A stretch of 64,000 nucleotides of DNA from Massilia sp. Root133 (GTDB lineage: Bacteria > Pseudomonadota > Gammaproteobacteria > Burkholderiales > Burkholderiaceae_D), in NCBI RefSeq assembly GCF_001426525.1, contig NZ_LMEW01000032.1, positions 63,370 to 127,369 on the forward strand, written 5' to 3'. The position numbers and the translations under genes are program-made. This document shows positions 1 to 10,977 of the stretch, piece by piece; the stretch's first letter is position 1; the number at the start of each line of letters is the position of its first letter. A model generated the notes under the pieces. That model had not been told where the DNA came from. It saw only the letters and a program-made list of their open reading frames with translations, and did no database searches.

Positions 1-187
1 CGAGCTTGGGATTCGTGATGCGCGGCGCCTGGCCGGCCACGAAATGGTCGTCGCAGGATTGCGGTTGCGGTGCGCGCGCCTCCGTCTGGCCGCGGGCCGG
101 CGCCGGGTTCGTGGACTCGCGCTTGCACGCGCCCAGGGATAACAGCGATGCCAGCACGAGCGCGGGCGTGACAAACTTCTTGAACAT
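1..187 (-). CDS. Lipoprotein, likely DNA/RNA non-specific endonuclease (clipped by window edge)
   Basis: Read leftwards from an ATG at 187 this frame stays open to the window edge, so only the first 62 residues are present. They begin with a positively charged start and a hydrophobic stretch ending in a lipobox (L-G-A-C, Cys21), so the product should be a lipid-anchored envelope protein. After a proline-rich linker comes CDDHFVAGQAPRITNPKL, which resembles the region preceding the core of betaproteobacterial non-specific DNA/RNA endonucleases (Cys, GQAP, NPKL). The catalytic DRGH region would lie outside the window, so the enzymatic call rests on memory of that N-terminal pattern. It is divergent from the gene at 355. 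Confidence 0.5.
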   Translation of the reverse strand, partial: MFKKFVTPALVLASLLSLGACKRESTNPAPARGQTEARAPQPQSCDDHFVAGQAPRITNPKL

Positions 188-354
188 GATGAAAAGACAA
201 ATCAAAGATGGCGCCATTTTAGCCGACGCGCGCTTGCGCTTCCTCAGGGATTTCCTGTGTGCATAGCCGCGCACGCTTGAAATCGACCTGCATTTCCGAA
301 AAGAATGCTATACAATCCCAGTTTCAAAAAGCTAAGTACATTTGTCCAAATTAA

Positions 355-747
355 ATGGCGATGGATAATTCCTCCATACCCGAGGACCTCCGGCGCTTCG
401 TGCTGACCAGCATCCCCTCGGTCCCTTTCCTGGAAGCGCTGTTGCTGATGCGCGCCGATCCGGACCATGCCTGGCGCCGCGATACGCTGGCGCGGCGGCT
501 GTACGTGCGCGAAAAGACGGCGGAAGACCTGCTCGCCGACCTGTGCACGGCCAGGATCGCCGTGCCGTGCGACGACGCCGGCGCCTACCGCTATGGCCCG
601 GCCGATGCCGGCCTGCGCGAACGGATCGACCGCCTGGCCGATGCGTATGCGACGCACCTCGTCGAAGTAACCCACCTGATCCACTCTTCACTCGACCGCA
701 AGGCCCAGCAATTTGCGGACGCGTTCAAATGGCGTAAGGATTCATGA
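355..747 (+). CDS. Hypothetical protein with probable winged-helix fold
   Basis: A 130-residue soluble protein of unknown function. Residues 15-70 look like a small winged-helix module: a helix (PFLEALLLM), a helix-turn-helix-like stretch (RDTLARRLYVREKTAEDLLADLCTARI) and a wing (CDDAGAYRYG). A C-terminal helix follows. No enzymatic motif is visible. The ribosome binding site is weak, and a second ATG two codons downstream could be the real start. Its stop codon overlaps the start of the next gene (ATGA at 744), so the three genes at 355-1278 are probably one translationally coupled unit. A role as a small DNA-binding or protein-interaction partner of the two membrane proteins is inference. 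Confidence 0.75.
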   Translation: MAMDNSSIPEDLRRFVLTSIPSVPFLEALLLMRADPDHAWRRDTLARRLYVREKTAEDLLADLCTARIAVPCDDAGAYRYGPADAGLRERIDRLADAYATHLVEVTHLIHSSLDRKAQQFADAFKWRKDS

Positions 748-1004
748 TGGCGATTACCATCTATTCGCTGTGTACATTGACGTCGCTGGCGTGCGCCTGG
801 CTGCTGCTGGGCAGCTATCGCCGCACCGGCCACCGGCTGCTGTTCTGGAGCGGCGCGTCGTTCGTGGCGCTGACCGTGAACAACGTGTTCCTCATGCTCG
901 ACAAGGTCGTGTTCCCGGACATCTACCTGCTCCCCGTGCGCCAGGTATCGGCCCTCGTGGCCATGCTCCTGCTGCTGTACGGCCTCATCTACGAGAAAGA
1001 ATGA
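744..1004 (+). CDS. DUF5985 family small membrane protein (first copy)
   Basis: An 86-residue integral membrane protein with three predicted hydrophobic segments (about residues 3-22, 31-50 and 66-83). It matches the pattern of DUF5985 proteins, which usually occur as adjacent pairs. The start ATG overlaps the stop of the upstream winged-helix gene as ATGA. An alternative start one codon later (747) cannot be excluded. No catalytic residues are visible. The function is unknown, and the constant pairing with the next gene suggests a heteromeric membrane complex. Confidence 0.8.
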   Translation: MMAITIYSLCTLTSLACAWLLLGSYRRTGHRLLFWSGASFVALTVNNVFLMLDKVVFPDIYLLPVRQVSALVAMLLLLYGLIYEKE

Positions 1005-1005
1005 C

Positions 1006-1278
1006 ATGAGCAACCTGATCTCCGGCGCCATCGTCATGGCTTCCTTCGTGATCGCGCTGTTCTTCCTGCGCTTCTGGCGTAGCTCGCGCGACCGCTTCTT
1101 CCTGTACTTCGCCCTGTCGTTCGGCATCGAGGGCGTGCACCGCATCGTGTCGGCGCTGACGTTCGACGAGGCCGAGGACACGCCCCTGCACTACCTCGTG
1201 CGCCTGCTGGCGTATGGGCTCATCCTGTGGGCGATCCTGGAAAAGAACCTGCCCGCGCGCCGGCGCGACGGCAAGTAG
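1006..1278 (+). CDS. DUF5985 family small membrane protein (second copy)
   Basis: A 90-residue membrane protein starting one base after the stop of its homologue. It has the same three-helix layout: a first helix at residues 5-22, then RFWRSSRDRFFLYFALSF, which mirrors LGSYRRTGHRLLFWSGASF of the first copy, and a last helix near residue 70. The C-terminus is basic (RRRDGK). The two proteins are clearly diverged duplicates. A shared operon with the winged-helix gene is supported by the overlaps. Function unknown. Confidence 0.8.
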   Translation: MSNLISGAIVMASFVIALFFLRFWRSSRDRFFLYFALSFGIEGVHRIVSALTFDEAEDTPLHYLVRLLAYGLILWAILEKNLPARRRDGK

Positions 1279-1341
1279 CGTGCGCCCGGCCCGCCCTCCC
1301 CTGCGCCATAATCGGCCCGACACCAACAGCGGGAGGACAGC

Positions 1342-1560
1342 ATGACAGAACAGGACAAACGCAGGGACAACGCCCAACGCGCCGATCCGGGCCAGCAGCA
1401 GCGCGCGGAAAACCGCTCGGCGCATCGTTCCGAATCACTGTTGCCGGGCGACGATGCAAACGACGGCCGCTACGACGTGGCCGAGGAAGTGAACCTCGAC
1501 CAGCAGTCGTACCAGCTGCGCCGCGTCGGCAAGCCGCCGAAGGACATCCCTAAACCGTAA
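1342..1560 (+). CDS. Small hydrophilic hypothetical protein
   Basis: A 72-residue protein rich in Q, R, D and E with no hydrophobic segment, so probably cytosolic and largely disordered. A good ribosome binding site (GGGAGG) lies six bases before the ATG, which supports it as a real gene. Its last codons overlap the end of the convergent PhyH gene by 11 bases. No family was recognised. Confidence 0.6.
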   Translation: MTEQDKRRDNAQRADPGQQQRAENRSAHRSESLLPGDDANDGRYDVAEEVNLDQQSYQLRRVGKPPKDIPKP

Positions 1561-2383
1561 GCCCCATCTTCAGGCCCTCGATCGCGTGGGCCTGTTCGAT
1601 GTGTTCCAGCGCCGGCACGATGCGGCAGCGCAGGTGGTCGCGCACCTCGGCCGGCAGCGCATCCCAGTAGGCCTGCGTCACCTGCAAGTCGTGCTTGTCG
1701 GCGTTGCGGCCGTCCGGCGCATCGACGCCCAGCACGAGCACGGGACGCGACTGCTGGCTGCGGTTCGCCGTGCCGCGGTGGATCGTCAGGGCCGAGCGGG
1801 CCGAGATGTCTCCGACTCGCGGCAGCTTGCGCTGGGCGCGCGACTCGTAGCGCGGATAGCGCGACTTGTCCGGGAACATGAGGTCGCCGCCGGCGAGGTC
1901 GTCCCATTGGGTACCGGGCGCGATCTCGAACGGGCCGATCTCTTCCGTCACATCGACCGTCGTGAGGTTGAAGGCGAGTGAATTCAGGCGGCGCCCGACC
2001 AGCGTTTCCGGCGGCGACGGGAAGTCGCGGTGCCACGGCTGGTGCATGGCGCCCGGGAACGGGATGTCGAAGCCGACCTCCACGATCTTGTAGTCCGGCC
2101 CCAGCACGGCCCGGCACACGGCGACGACCCACGGGTGCGTCGCCAGTTCGACGAAGCCGCGCAGCCGTTCCGGATGCACTTCGACGTAATAGCGGCACGG
2201 GCCGCGTTCGAGGGCGCCGTTCGGACGCGCGCGCGCCTCGGCGAACAGGGTTTCGATGTCTTCCTTCAGTTGCGCCACCCACCCGGCGCTGAAGGCGCCC
2301 TTGCAGGCGATGATGCCGTCGCCGTACAGGCCGCCCATGATGGCGCCCACGTCGTAGCCGGCGCTCTCGTTCGATGCTTGCAT
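1550..2383 (-). CDS. Phytanoyl-CoA dioxygenase (PhyH) family protein
   Basis: A 277-residue non-haem iron, 2-oxoglutarate-dependent dioxygenase-like protein. The double-stranded beta-helix metal site is visible: the HxD pair in QPWHRDFPSP near residue 118 and the distal His in LTIHRGTANRS near residue 199, with Arg in the same segment as a likely 2-oxoglutarate contact. Length and motif spacing fit the PhyH family, whose members hydroxylate varied substrates, so the substrate cannot be named. The ATG at 2383 follows GAGGAG at a good distance. The gene is single, divergent from the sensor kinase at 2518. Confidence 0.85.
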   Translation of the reverse strand: MQASNESAGYDVGAIMGGLYGDGIIACKGAFSAGWVAQLKEDIETLFAEARARPNGALERGPCRYYVEVHPERLRGFVELATHPWVVAVCRAVLGPDYKIVEVGFDIPFPGAMHQPWHRDFPSPPETLVGRRLNSLAFNLTTVDVTEEIGPFEIAPGTQWDDLAGGDLMFPDKSRYPRYESRAQRKLPRVGDISARSALTIHRGTANRSQQSRPVLVLGVDAPDGRNADKHDLQVTQAYWDALPAEVRDHLRCRIVPALEHIEQAHAIEGLKMGLTV

Positions 2384-2517
2384 GCTGATCTCCTCGCTGA
2401 ACCGCGGGCCCGGTCGTGCCGTTGTGCCCGCGCGGCCATCGTACCGGCGTTCGGCGGCGGGCGGCGCCCGGCTGTCCTGTTGACAGCGCGGCGCTCAACT
2501 CCTACAGTCGCACCACG

Positions 2518-4887
<2,370 letters not shown>

Positions 4888-4905
<18 letters not shown>

Positions 4906-5313
4906 CAGCTTCGCGGCCATGCGCGGCCAGCACAGCGCCGCGACCTCGTCGCGCGTGGCCCAGCGGAAGGCATCCATCTCCGGCGTCGGCCTGCCCGTCG
5001 CGTGATGCGGGAACATGCTGGTGCACGCCAGGTGCGCAAGGTCCGGCAGCGTCTCGCCCACGTCCACGCGGAACAGGTGCAACACCTTGTCGCGCCGGTA
5101 GTCGAAGCGGCCAAGCTCGCGGAAGGCGGCGGCCGGGAATGCGAGGCCCGTCTCTTCGAACAGTTCGCGCATGGCCGCGTCCAGCAGCGTTTCGCCCGGA
5201 TCCTGCAGGCCCTTCGGGATATCCCAGCGCGGCGTGTGCGTGACGTGCCCCAGCAGCAGGCGGCCGCCGGCGTCCACGACGAGGGTGCCGCAGGAGACGT
5301 CGACGGCCTTCAC
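4888..5313 (-). CDS. NUDIX hydrolase (GTG start, coupled to kinase gene)
   Basis: A 141-residue NUDIX protein. The signature GX5EX7REUXEEXGU is complete: GLQDPGETLLDAAMRELFEETGL at about residues 32-54, with the metal-binding Glu pair intact. No ATG is available, and the GTG at 5313 overlaps the TGA of the upstream kinase gene (GTGA), so translation is probably coupled to the kinase. The substrate is unknown; the family hydrolyses nucleoside diphosphate derivatives. The 3' end overlaps the convergent kinase gene by 18 bases. Close linkage of a NUDIX enzyme to a hybrid kinase is unusual but its meaning is unclear. Confidence 0.85.
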
Positions 5314-8300
5314 GGCAGTGTGCGCGCGGCGGCGGCCAGCGCCTGTTCCAGCGCCTCCAGGCTCACGGGCTTCGTCAGGTGCTGGTCGAAGCCCGCCTCG
5401 TGCGACTGCTGCAGGTCGCTCTGGGCGCCCCAGCCCGTCAATGCGATGAGGACGATCTGGCGCACGCCCTGGTTGCGCCGGATCGCGCGCGCCACCTCGT
5501 AGCCGCTCATGCCGGGCAGGCCGATGTCGAGCAGGACCAGGTCCGGCTGCGTCTCGAGCGCCAGGCGGAGGCCTTCCGGGCCGTCGCGCGCGACCGATGT
5601 CGTGTGGCCGAGCGCTTCGAGCAGCGCGACGAGGCTGTCGGCCGCATCCGCGTTGTCGTCGACGACCAGCACGCGCAGCGGCGCCGGTGGCTGCGCGTGA
5701 ACCTCCTCCCCGGTCGCGCGGGGGCGCGCGTGCGGCGAGCCGGGATGCAGCGGCAGGCGCACCGTGAACGTGCTGCCGTGGCCCCGGCCGGCGGAAAACG
5801 CGGCGACGCGCCCGCCGTGCAGCTCGACGAGGCGGCGCACGAGCGACAGGCCGATCCCGAGACCGCCCTGGGCCCGATCTAGGCTGCCGCGCACCTGCGT
5901 AAACATCTCGAACACGGAGCCGATCGCATCCGGCGGGATGCCGATGCCGCTGTCCGACACGGCGACCACGGCGTGCCCGTCCTCGCGCCACGCGGACAGC
6001 GCGACGCGCCCGCCCGCCGGGGTGTACTTGGCGGCGTTGTTCAGCAGGTTCGACAGCACCTGCACCATGCGCGTGACGTCCGCCTCGAGCGGCAGCGGTT
6101 CCTCGGGCAGGTCGACGTCCAGGCGGTGGCCGTGCGACTCGATGAGCGCGGCGCTCGTCTCCACGGCCATCTGCGCGATGACCTTCAGGTCGACGTTCTC
6201 CCGTTTCAGTTCGATCTTGCCGCGCGTGATGCGGGCGATGTCGAGCAGGTCGTCGACGAGGTGGATCAGGTGGCCCAGCTGGCGGTCCATCATCGCGTGG
6301 ATGCGCGCCAGCGCGTCCTTGTCGGCCGGCGTCATGCGCAGCAGGTCGAGCCCCGTGCGGATCGGCGCCAGCGGGTTGCGCAGTTCGTGCGCGAGCGTGG
6401 CGAGGAATTCGCTCTTGCGGTGGTCCGCCTCCGACAGGTCGGCGGCCACGCGGCGCAGCTCGTCCTCGGCGCGCTTCTGCGCCGTGATGTCGCGCGTGAT
6501 GGTGGCCAGGCCGATGTTGTTGCCGTCCGCGTCGCGCACCGCGAACCCCTTGAAGTACACGGGCCGCGGCGGCCGGCCGTCGGGCTGCGCCAGGCGCAGT
6601 TCTCCCTCCCATTCGGCCGCGCCGACCGTCAGCGCGGCCATCACGTGGTCGCGCACGAACGGCCGGTCCTCGCGCGGGAAGAAATCGATCATGCGCCAGG
6701 CGGCGATGTTGGTGCGGTCGTCCAGGCCCGCCATGCGCCGGCCCGCCGGGTTCAGGTAGATGCCGCCGGCGTCCGGCGTGAAGATGCCGATGAAGTCGGA
6801 CGACTGCTCGGCCACGGCGGCCAGGCGCCGGATGCCTTCTTCGGCGCGGCGGCGGTCGGTCTCGTCGCGGAAATACAGCGCCAGTCCGCCGGCCCCCTCC
6901 ATGGGAAACGAATTGATCTCGAACCAGCGGCCCTCGGCGTCGTCGTACGCTTCGATGCGCGATCGTTCGCGTTCCAGCGCCGTGCGCCGCAGCGCGCGTT
7001 CCTGCTGGCTGCCTTGCAGGCGCGCGAACAGGTCCCAGAACTGGGCGCCCACGAGTTCCTCGCGCGGCCGTCGCGTGACGGCTTCGGCCGCGCCGTTCGC
7101 GTAGGTGATGCGCCAGGCCGGATCGAGCGCGATGAAACCCTCGCTCATGCTTTCCAGGATCGCGCGCGAGCGGTGCTCCGCGGCCTGCCGTTCGGCCGCC
7201 TCGTGGCGTTGCCCGATCACGAGCGACGCGGTATTCGCCAGCAGCGCGAGCGCCGCCTCTTCCTGCGGGTTCGGCAGGCGCCGTTCGCGATAGTACAGGG
7301 TGAACGTGCCGAGCACCGCGCCGGACGGCGCCAGGATCGGCAGCGCGCGCGCCGCGCGCAGCCCGTGCGCCTGCGCGAGCAGCACGTGCTGCTGCCACAG
7401 CGGATCGGTCGCGATGTCGGCGCAGACGATCGGTGCGCCCTGCCACGCGGCGCTGCCGGCGGCACCCGCGACCGGGCCGACGGGCACCGTGTCGAGCGCG
7501 CGCTGGAATTCCACGGCGAGCGACGGCGCCGCCGCGTGCTGCAGGCGCCCGCCGCCGGCCATCAGCTGCACGGAGGCCAGCGCCGCGCCGCCGGTGTAAT
7601 CCTCGGCGGTGCGGGCCAGCACGTCGAGTACGTCGCCCAGCGGCGCGTCGGTCACGGCCAGTTCCAGCGCGCCGCGCTGGCCGATGGCGAGCAGGTTCGC
7701 ACGCGCGCGCTCGGTGACGTCCACGCCGTGCAGCAGCACGCCCGACACGCTGCCGTCCGGCTCCCGCAGGGCCATGCACACGAAGTCGAGGAAGTGTTCT
7801 TCCAGGCCCGTGTGCGCGTCGTCGGTACCGTTTGCGGCAGGGGCCAGCAGCAGGCGCACGTTATGGCCCTCGACCGCTTCGCCGCTCGCGAACACGCGGT
7901 CCAGCACGTCGGCAAAACCCTGCCCCGCCAGTTCCGGCAACGCCGCGCGCACGGGGCGCCAGGCGAGCTTGCGGCCGCCGGCCAGTTCCAGGAAGCGCTG
8001 GTTGGCCATCTCGATCACGTGGTCCGGGCCGCTCATCACGCACATGATGGCGGGCGCGCGGTGGAAGATGTCGCGCATGCGCTCGCTGGCGGCCTGCAGC
8101 TCGCGCAGCAGCCGTTCGCGCTCGGCCTCGGCCTCGCGCCGGCTGTCGTCCAGTTCCTGTTCGCTCTCGGCCAGCCGTTCGGCGGCCAGCTTTTCGGCGG
8201 TGGCGTCGCGGATGATCTTGGCAAAGCCGACGTGGACGCCCGCCTCGTCGCGCAGCGGCACCATCACGCCGTCCGCGAAGAACCGTGTGCCGTCGCGGCG

Positions 8301-8993
8301 CAGGTGCCAGCGCCGGTCCTCCGCGCGGCCCTGTTCGAGCGCGCGCCGGGACTCCTGTTCCGGCATGCCGGCGGCCACGTCTTCCGGCGTGAACAGCAGG
8401 TCCACGCTGCGCCCGCGCACGTCGTCCGGCGACCAGCCGGTGATCGCGGCGGCGCCTCCTTCCCACTCCGTCACGATGCGGTCGACGTCCGTGCCGATGA
8501 ACGCATAGTCGCGGATGTTGTCGAGGATGAGCCGCAGGCGGGCATCGCGCGAGCGCAGCTGGGCGCGGTGGCGTTCCTCCTCGATCCGGGCCAGTTCCGC
8601 GTTCTTGCGGTACAGGTCGATGAACACGGCGACCTTGGCCCGCAGGACGATGGGATTGAGCGGCTTGGTGAGATAGTCGACCGCGCCCAGCGCGTACGCG
8701 CGTTCGAGCGGGAATTCGTCGGCGTCGCCCGCGGTGAGGAAGATGATGGGCAGGCTGTGCGTTCGCGGGTGCTCGCGGATCAGTTCCGCCAGCTCGAATC
8801 CGTTCATCGTCGGCATGCGCACGTCCAGCAGCACGACGGCGAAATCGTGGGCCAGCACTTCGCGCAGCGCCGCCTCGCCGGACGTCACGGAAACGAGCGT
8901 CTGGCCCAGGTCCGCCAGGATGGCCTCCAGCACCGCCAGGTTGGCCGGCTGGTCGTCGACGAGCAGGATCTTGGTGGTCTGGTCGGAGGCCAT
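5310..8993 (-). CDS. Large hybrid histidine kinase: receiver-PAS-PAS-GAF-PAS-PAS-HisKA-HATPase-receiver
   Basis: With the ATG at 8993 the protein has 1227 residues. It opens with a full receiver (Asp13/14, phosphoacceptor Asp57 in LLDVRMPTMNG, TKP Lys near 107), followed by PAS modules near 150-275 and 300-430, a GAF domain near 440-600 and two more PAS modules near 610-860. HisKA carries His869 in LAHELRNPLAP, then HATPase_c (NLLNNAAKYTP, DSGIGIPP) and a second receiver with Asp1156 in LLDIGLPGMSG. No membrane segment is seen. The N-terminal receiver suggests input from another kinase. Longer starts upstream lack support. The stop overlaps the NUDIX start. No output DNA-binding domain is encoded next to it. 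Confidence 0.92.
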   Translation of the reverse strand: MASDQTTKILLVDDQPANLAVLEAILADLGQTLVSVTSGEAALREVLAHDFAVVLLDVRMPTMNGFELAELIREHPRTHSLPIIFLTAGDADEFPLERAYALGAVDYLTKPLNPIVLRAKVAVFIDLYRKNAELARIEEERHRAQLRSRDARLRLILDNIRDYAFIGTDVDRIVTEWEGGAAAITGWSPDDVRGRSVDLLFTPEDVAAGMPEQESRRALEQGRAEDRRWHLRRDGTRFFADGVMVPLRDEAGVHVGFAKIIRDATAEKLAAERLAESEQELDDSRREAEAERERLLRELQAASERMRDIFHRAPAIMCVMSGPDHVIEMANQRFLELAGGRKLAWRPVRAALPELAGQGFADVLDRVFASGEAVEGHNVRLLLAPAANGTDDAHTGLEEHFLDFVCMALREPDGSVSGVLLHGVDVTERARANLLAIGQRGALELAVTDAPLGDVLDVLARTAEDYTGGAALASVQLMAGGGRLQHAAAPSLAVEFQRALDTVPVGPVAGAAGSAAWQGAPIVCADIATDPLWQQHVLLAQAHGLRAARALPILAPSGAVLGTFTLYYRERRLPNPQEEAALALLANTASLVIGQRHEAAERQAAEHRSRAILESMSEGFIALDPAWRITYANGAAEAVTRRPREELVGAQFWDLFARLQGSQQERALRRTALERERSRIEAYDDAEGRWFEINSFPMEGAGGLALYFRDETDRRRAEEGIRRLAAVAEQSSDFIGIFTPDAGGIYLNPAGRRMAGLDDRTNIAAWRMIDFFPREDRPFVRDHVMAALTVGAAEWEGELRLAQPDGRPPRPVYFKGFAVRDADGNNIGLATITRDITAQKRAEDELRRVAADLSEADHRKSEFLATLAHELRNPLAPIRTGLDLLRMTPADKDALARIHAMMDRQLGHLIHLVDDLLDIARITRGKIELKRENVDLKVIAQMAVETSAALIESHGHRLDVDLPEEPLPLEADVTRMVQVLSNLLNNAAKYTPAGGRVALSAWREDGHAVVAVSDSGIGIPPDAIGSVFEMFTQVRGSLDRAQGGLGIGLSLVRRLVELHGGRVAAFSAGRGHGSTFTVRLPLHPGSPHARPRATGEEVHAQPPAPLRVLVVDDNADAADSLVALLEALGHTTSVARDGPEGLRLALETQPDLVLLDIGLPGMSGYEVARAIRRNQGVRQIVLIALTGWGAQSDLQQSHEAGFDQHLTKPVSLEALEQALAAAARTLP

Positions 8994-9117
8994 CAGTGTC
9001 GGGCGATGTATTGATGCAAATAAGACAATGTATGCCGCGCCCTTCCGAAAGTCAATTGTGCGCGGCCGGATGCCGCCCGCCCGCACACTGGCGGCTGGCT
9101 TTCGTTTTTAGTGAATC

Positions 9118-10245
9118 ATGTCGATGACGTTTCCCTTCCTGTCCCGATCCGGGCATGTCTCCTTTCTCAACAATGGTGTCGAAGACTGGGCCCTGGCCCT
9201 GGGCGTGGCGCTTGGCAGTGCGGTCGCGATGGTGTTCCTGCGCGCGTTCGTGCTGCGGCGCATGGAAGCGCTGTCGCGCCGCACGGAAACCCGGCTGGAC
9301 GACTTCGTCACGGCGATGCTGTCGAAGACGTATCTGCTGTTCATCCTCGTGTTCGCCGTGTATTTCGGCAGCACGTTCCTGGAGCTGACGGCCAGGCAGG
9401 ACAAGTTCGTCACCCGCATCGCCATCGCATCGCTGCTGCTGCAGGCGGCGATCTGGGGCGACACGGGATTGCGCGCATGGCGCGACCGGTTCAGCATCGG
9501 CCCCGTCGACGGCGCGCGGCGCGCATCGAGCAGCGTGCTGTGCTTCATCTCGCGGCTGCTGCTTTGGGTGGTCGTCACCCTGATGATCCTCGATAACTTC
9601 GGCATCAACATCACGACCCTCGTGGCCAGCCTGGGGATCGGCGGCGTGGCCGTCGCGCTCGCCACGCAGAACATCCTGGGCGACCTGTTCGCTTCGCTGT
9701 CGATCATGCTGGACAAGCCGTTCGAGGTCGGCGATTTCATCATCGTGGGCGACGTGCTCGGGTCGGTGGAACACATCGGCCTCAAGACGACGCGCGTGCG
9801 CGGGCTGGGCGGCGAACAGGTCGTGTTTTCCAACGGCGAGCTGCTGAAAAGCCGCATCCACAACCACAAGCGCATGCAGACGCGGCGCGTGGCGTTCGTC
9901 CTGCGCGTCGCGTACGGGACGCCGGAAGACCAGCTGTGCCGCATCCCGCAGATCATCCGCGAGATCGTCTCCGGCCAGCAGAACGTCGACTTCGAGCGCG
10001 CCCATTTCTTCAGCTGGGGCCAGTGGTCGCTGGATTTCGAAGTCGTGTACCACTTCCGCAGCCCGGACTACATCCTGCACATGGATGCGCAGCAGGCGAT
10101 CTTCCTCGAGATCTACCGCCGCTTCCAGAAGGAAGGCATCGAGTTCGCGCACCCGCTGTCGATCGTGCGGCTGGACGACCCGAAGCTCGCGGAATCCTTC
10201 CTGCGCCGCGGCGATGCGATGCCGCCGGGGCCGTCCGTGCACTGA
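9118..10245 (+). CDS. MscS-type mechanosensitive ion channel (first copy)
   Basis: A 375-residue inner-membrane channel. Hydrophobic helices occupy about residues 22-42, 68-90, 100-118 and 140-200. The pore helix and following segment read ASLGIGGVAVALATQNILGDLFASLSIMLDKPFEVGD, the MscS core, followed by the beta domain (GSVEHIGLKTTRVRGLGGEQVVFSNGELL) and the soluble vestibule. It should gate on membrane tension and relieve hypo-osmotic stress. It starts at ATG 9118; an ATG two codons further in is also possible. A second MscS of the same subfamily is at 39731. Confidence 0.9.
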   Translation: MSMTFPFLSRSGHVSFLNNGVEDWALALGVALGSAVAMVFLRAFVLRRMEALSRRTETRLDDFVTAMLSKTYLLFILVFAVYFGSTFLELTARQDKFVTRIAIASLLLQAAIWGDTGLRAWRDRFSIGPVDGARRASSSVLCFISRLLLWVVVTLMILDNFGINITTLVASLGIGGVAVALATQNILGDLFASLSIMLDKPFEVGDFIIVGDVLGSVEHIGLKTTRVRGLGGEQVVFSNGELLKSRIHNHKRMQTRRVAFVLRVAYGTPEDQLCRIPQIIREIVSGQQNVDFERAHFFSWGQWSLDFEVVYHFRSPDYILHMDAQQAIFLEIYRRFQKEGIEFAHPLSIVRLDDPKLAESFLRRGDAMPPGPSVH

Positions 10246-10272
10246 TTGTTGCACCAAAATAGACAGACTCAT

Positions 10273-10299
10273 CCTACAAGTCAGCCGTAGGTAGTCCTA
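10273..10299. promoter_or_regulatory. Overlapping GTAGG/CCTAC inverted repeats upstream of the KGG gene
   Basis: CCTAC at 10273-10277 faces GTAGG at 10287-10291, and the second arm also forms TAGG-TAGT-CCTA (10288-10299). A similar GTAGG-N6-CCTAC dyad lies at 19312-19327 upstream of the glycosyltransferase. The recurrence suggests a regulator site, but no known consensus was matched. Confidence 0.3.
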
Positions 10300-10417
10300 T
10301 TCACCATGCATAAGGACGGGCTTACCATGGACTCACCTCTTCCCGATCGGGCGTCACGAGACGCTGATCCGGCAGAGGAAGTGCAAATGCGCTCAACCCA
10401 CTTAAAGGAGAACGATC

Positions 10418-10741
10418 ATGGCATCGAACAACCAGCAAGGCGGTAACAAAGGCAACAACCAGAGCGGCGATACCAGCAACCGCGGTTTCGCATCGATGGA
10501 CCCGCAAAAGCAGCGCGACATCGCATCGGAAGGCGGCCGCGCCGCCCACGCTTCGGGCAATGCCCACGAGTTCACCTCGGAAGAAGCCCGCCGCGCCGGC
10601 TCCATGAGCCACAAGAACGACGGCAACAGCCAGAGCGGTAACCGCGGCAACTCGCAGAGCGGCAACAGCACGCGCGGCGGCACGCCGGAGCAGCACGCCC
10701 GAGCCGGCTCGCAGAGCCACAAAAACGACAACAAACGCTGA
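10418..10741 (+). CDS. KGG-motif stress-induced protein
   Basis: A 107-residue, very hydrophilic protein rich in N, G, S and Q. It contains repeated stress motifs of the KGG/con-10 type: RGFASMDPQKQRDIASEGGRAAH, then ARRAGSMSHKND and ARAGSQSHKND. Such proteins are disordered and accumulate in general stress or desiccation. The internal repeats NNQSGD, NSQSGNRG and NSQSGNST are visible. A strong ribosome binding site (AAAGGAG) precedes the ATG. The gene stands alone, with a terminator just after it. Confidence 0.85.
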   Translation: MASNNQQGGNKGNNQSGDTSNRGFASMDPQKQRDIASEGGRAAHASGNAHEFTSEEARRAGSMSHKNDGNSQSGNRGNSQSGNSTRGGTPEQHARAGSQSHKNDNKR

Positions 10742-10764
10742 TCACTCGCTGCTTGTCGTGACGA

Positions 10765-10798
10765 AAACCGCTGGCTTCGGCCGGCGGTTTTTGTATTT
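10765..10798 (+). terminator. Rho-independent terminator after KGG gene
   Basis: An 11-bp stem, AAACCGCTGGC (10765-10775) with GCCGGCGGTTT (10780-10790), loop TTCG, one G-T wobble, followed by TTGTATTT. It lies about 25 bases after the stop codon of the KGG gene. Confidence 0.85.
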
Positions 10799-10977
10799 GC
10801 GTGACGCGTCCGAATAATCATCATGCATTCGTCCGCATCCAATTGTGCGGGGCCAAACGGGGGAAGGATGATATATTTTTGGCACTATATTTCACATTCC
10901 TTTCGTGTAGTAACTGCAAGTCACCAGCAGCGCATGCGGGCATGGGTCACACATCACTTTTCGAACAGGATCAGCGA

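Noticed and set aside
6..266. Plus-strand ORF at the window start
   Set aside because: The opposite strand encodes a clean lipoprotein signal peptide and endonuclease-like start, so this is a shadow.
5973..9014. 1013-codon open frame on the plus strand opposite the large kinase
   Set aside because: No recognisable domain, low-complexity composition and full overlap with a clearly coding gene.
10801..10977. N-terminal extension of the UDP-galactopyranose mutase frame
   Set aside because: No homology; the FAD motif and a ribosome binding site place the start at 10978.
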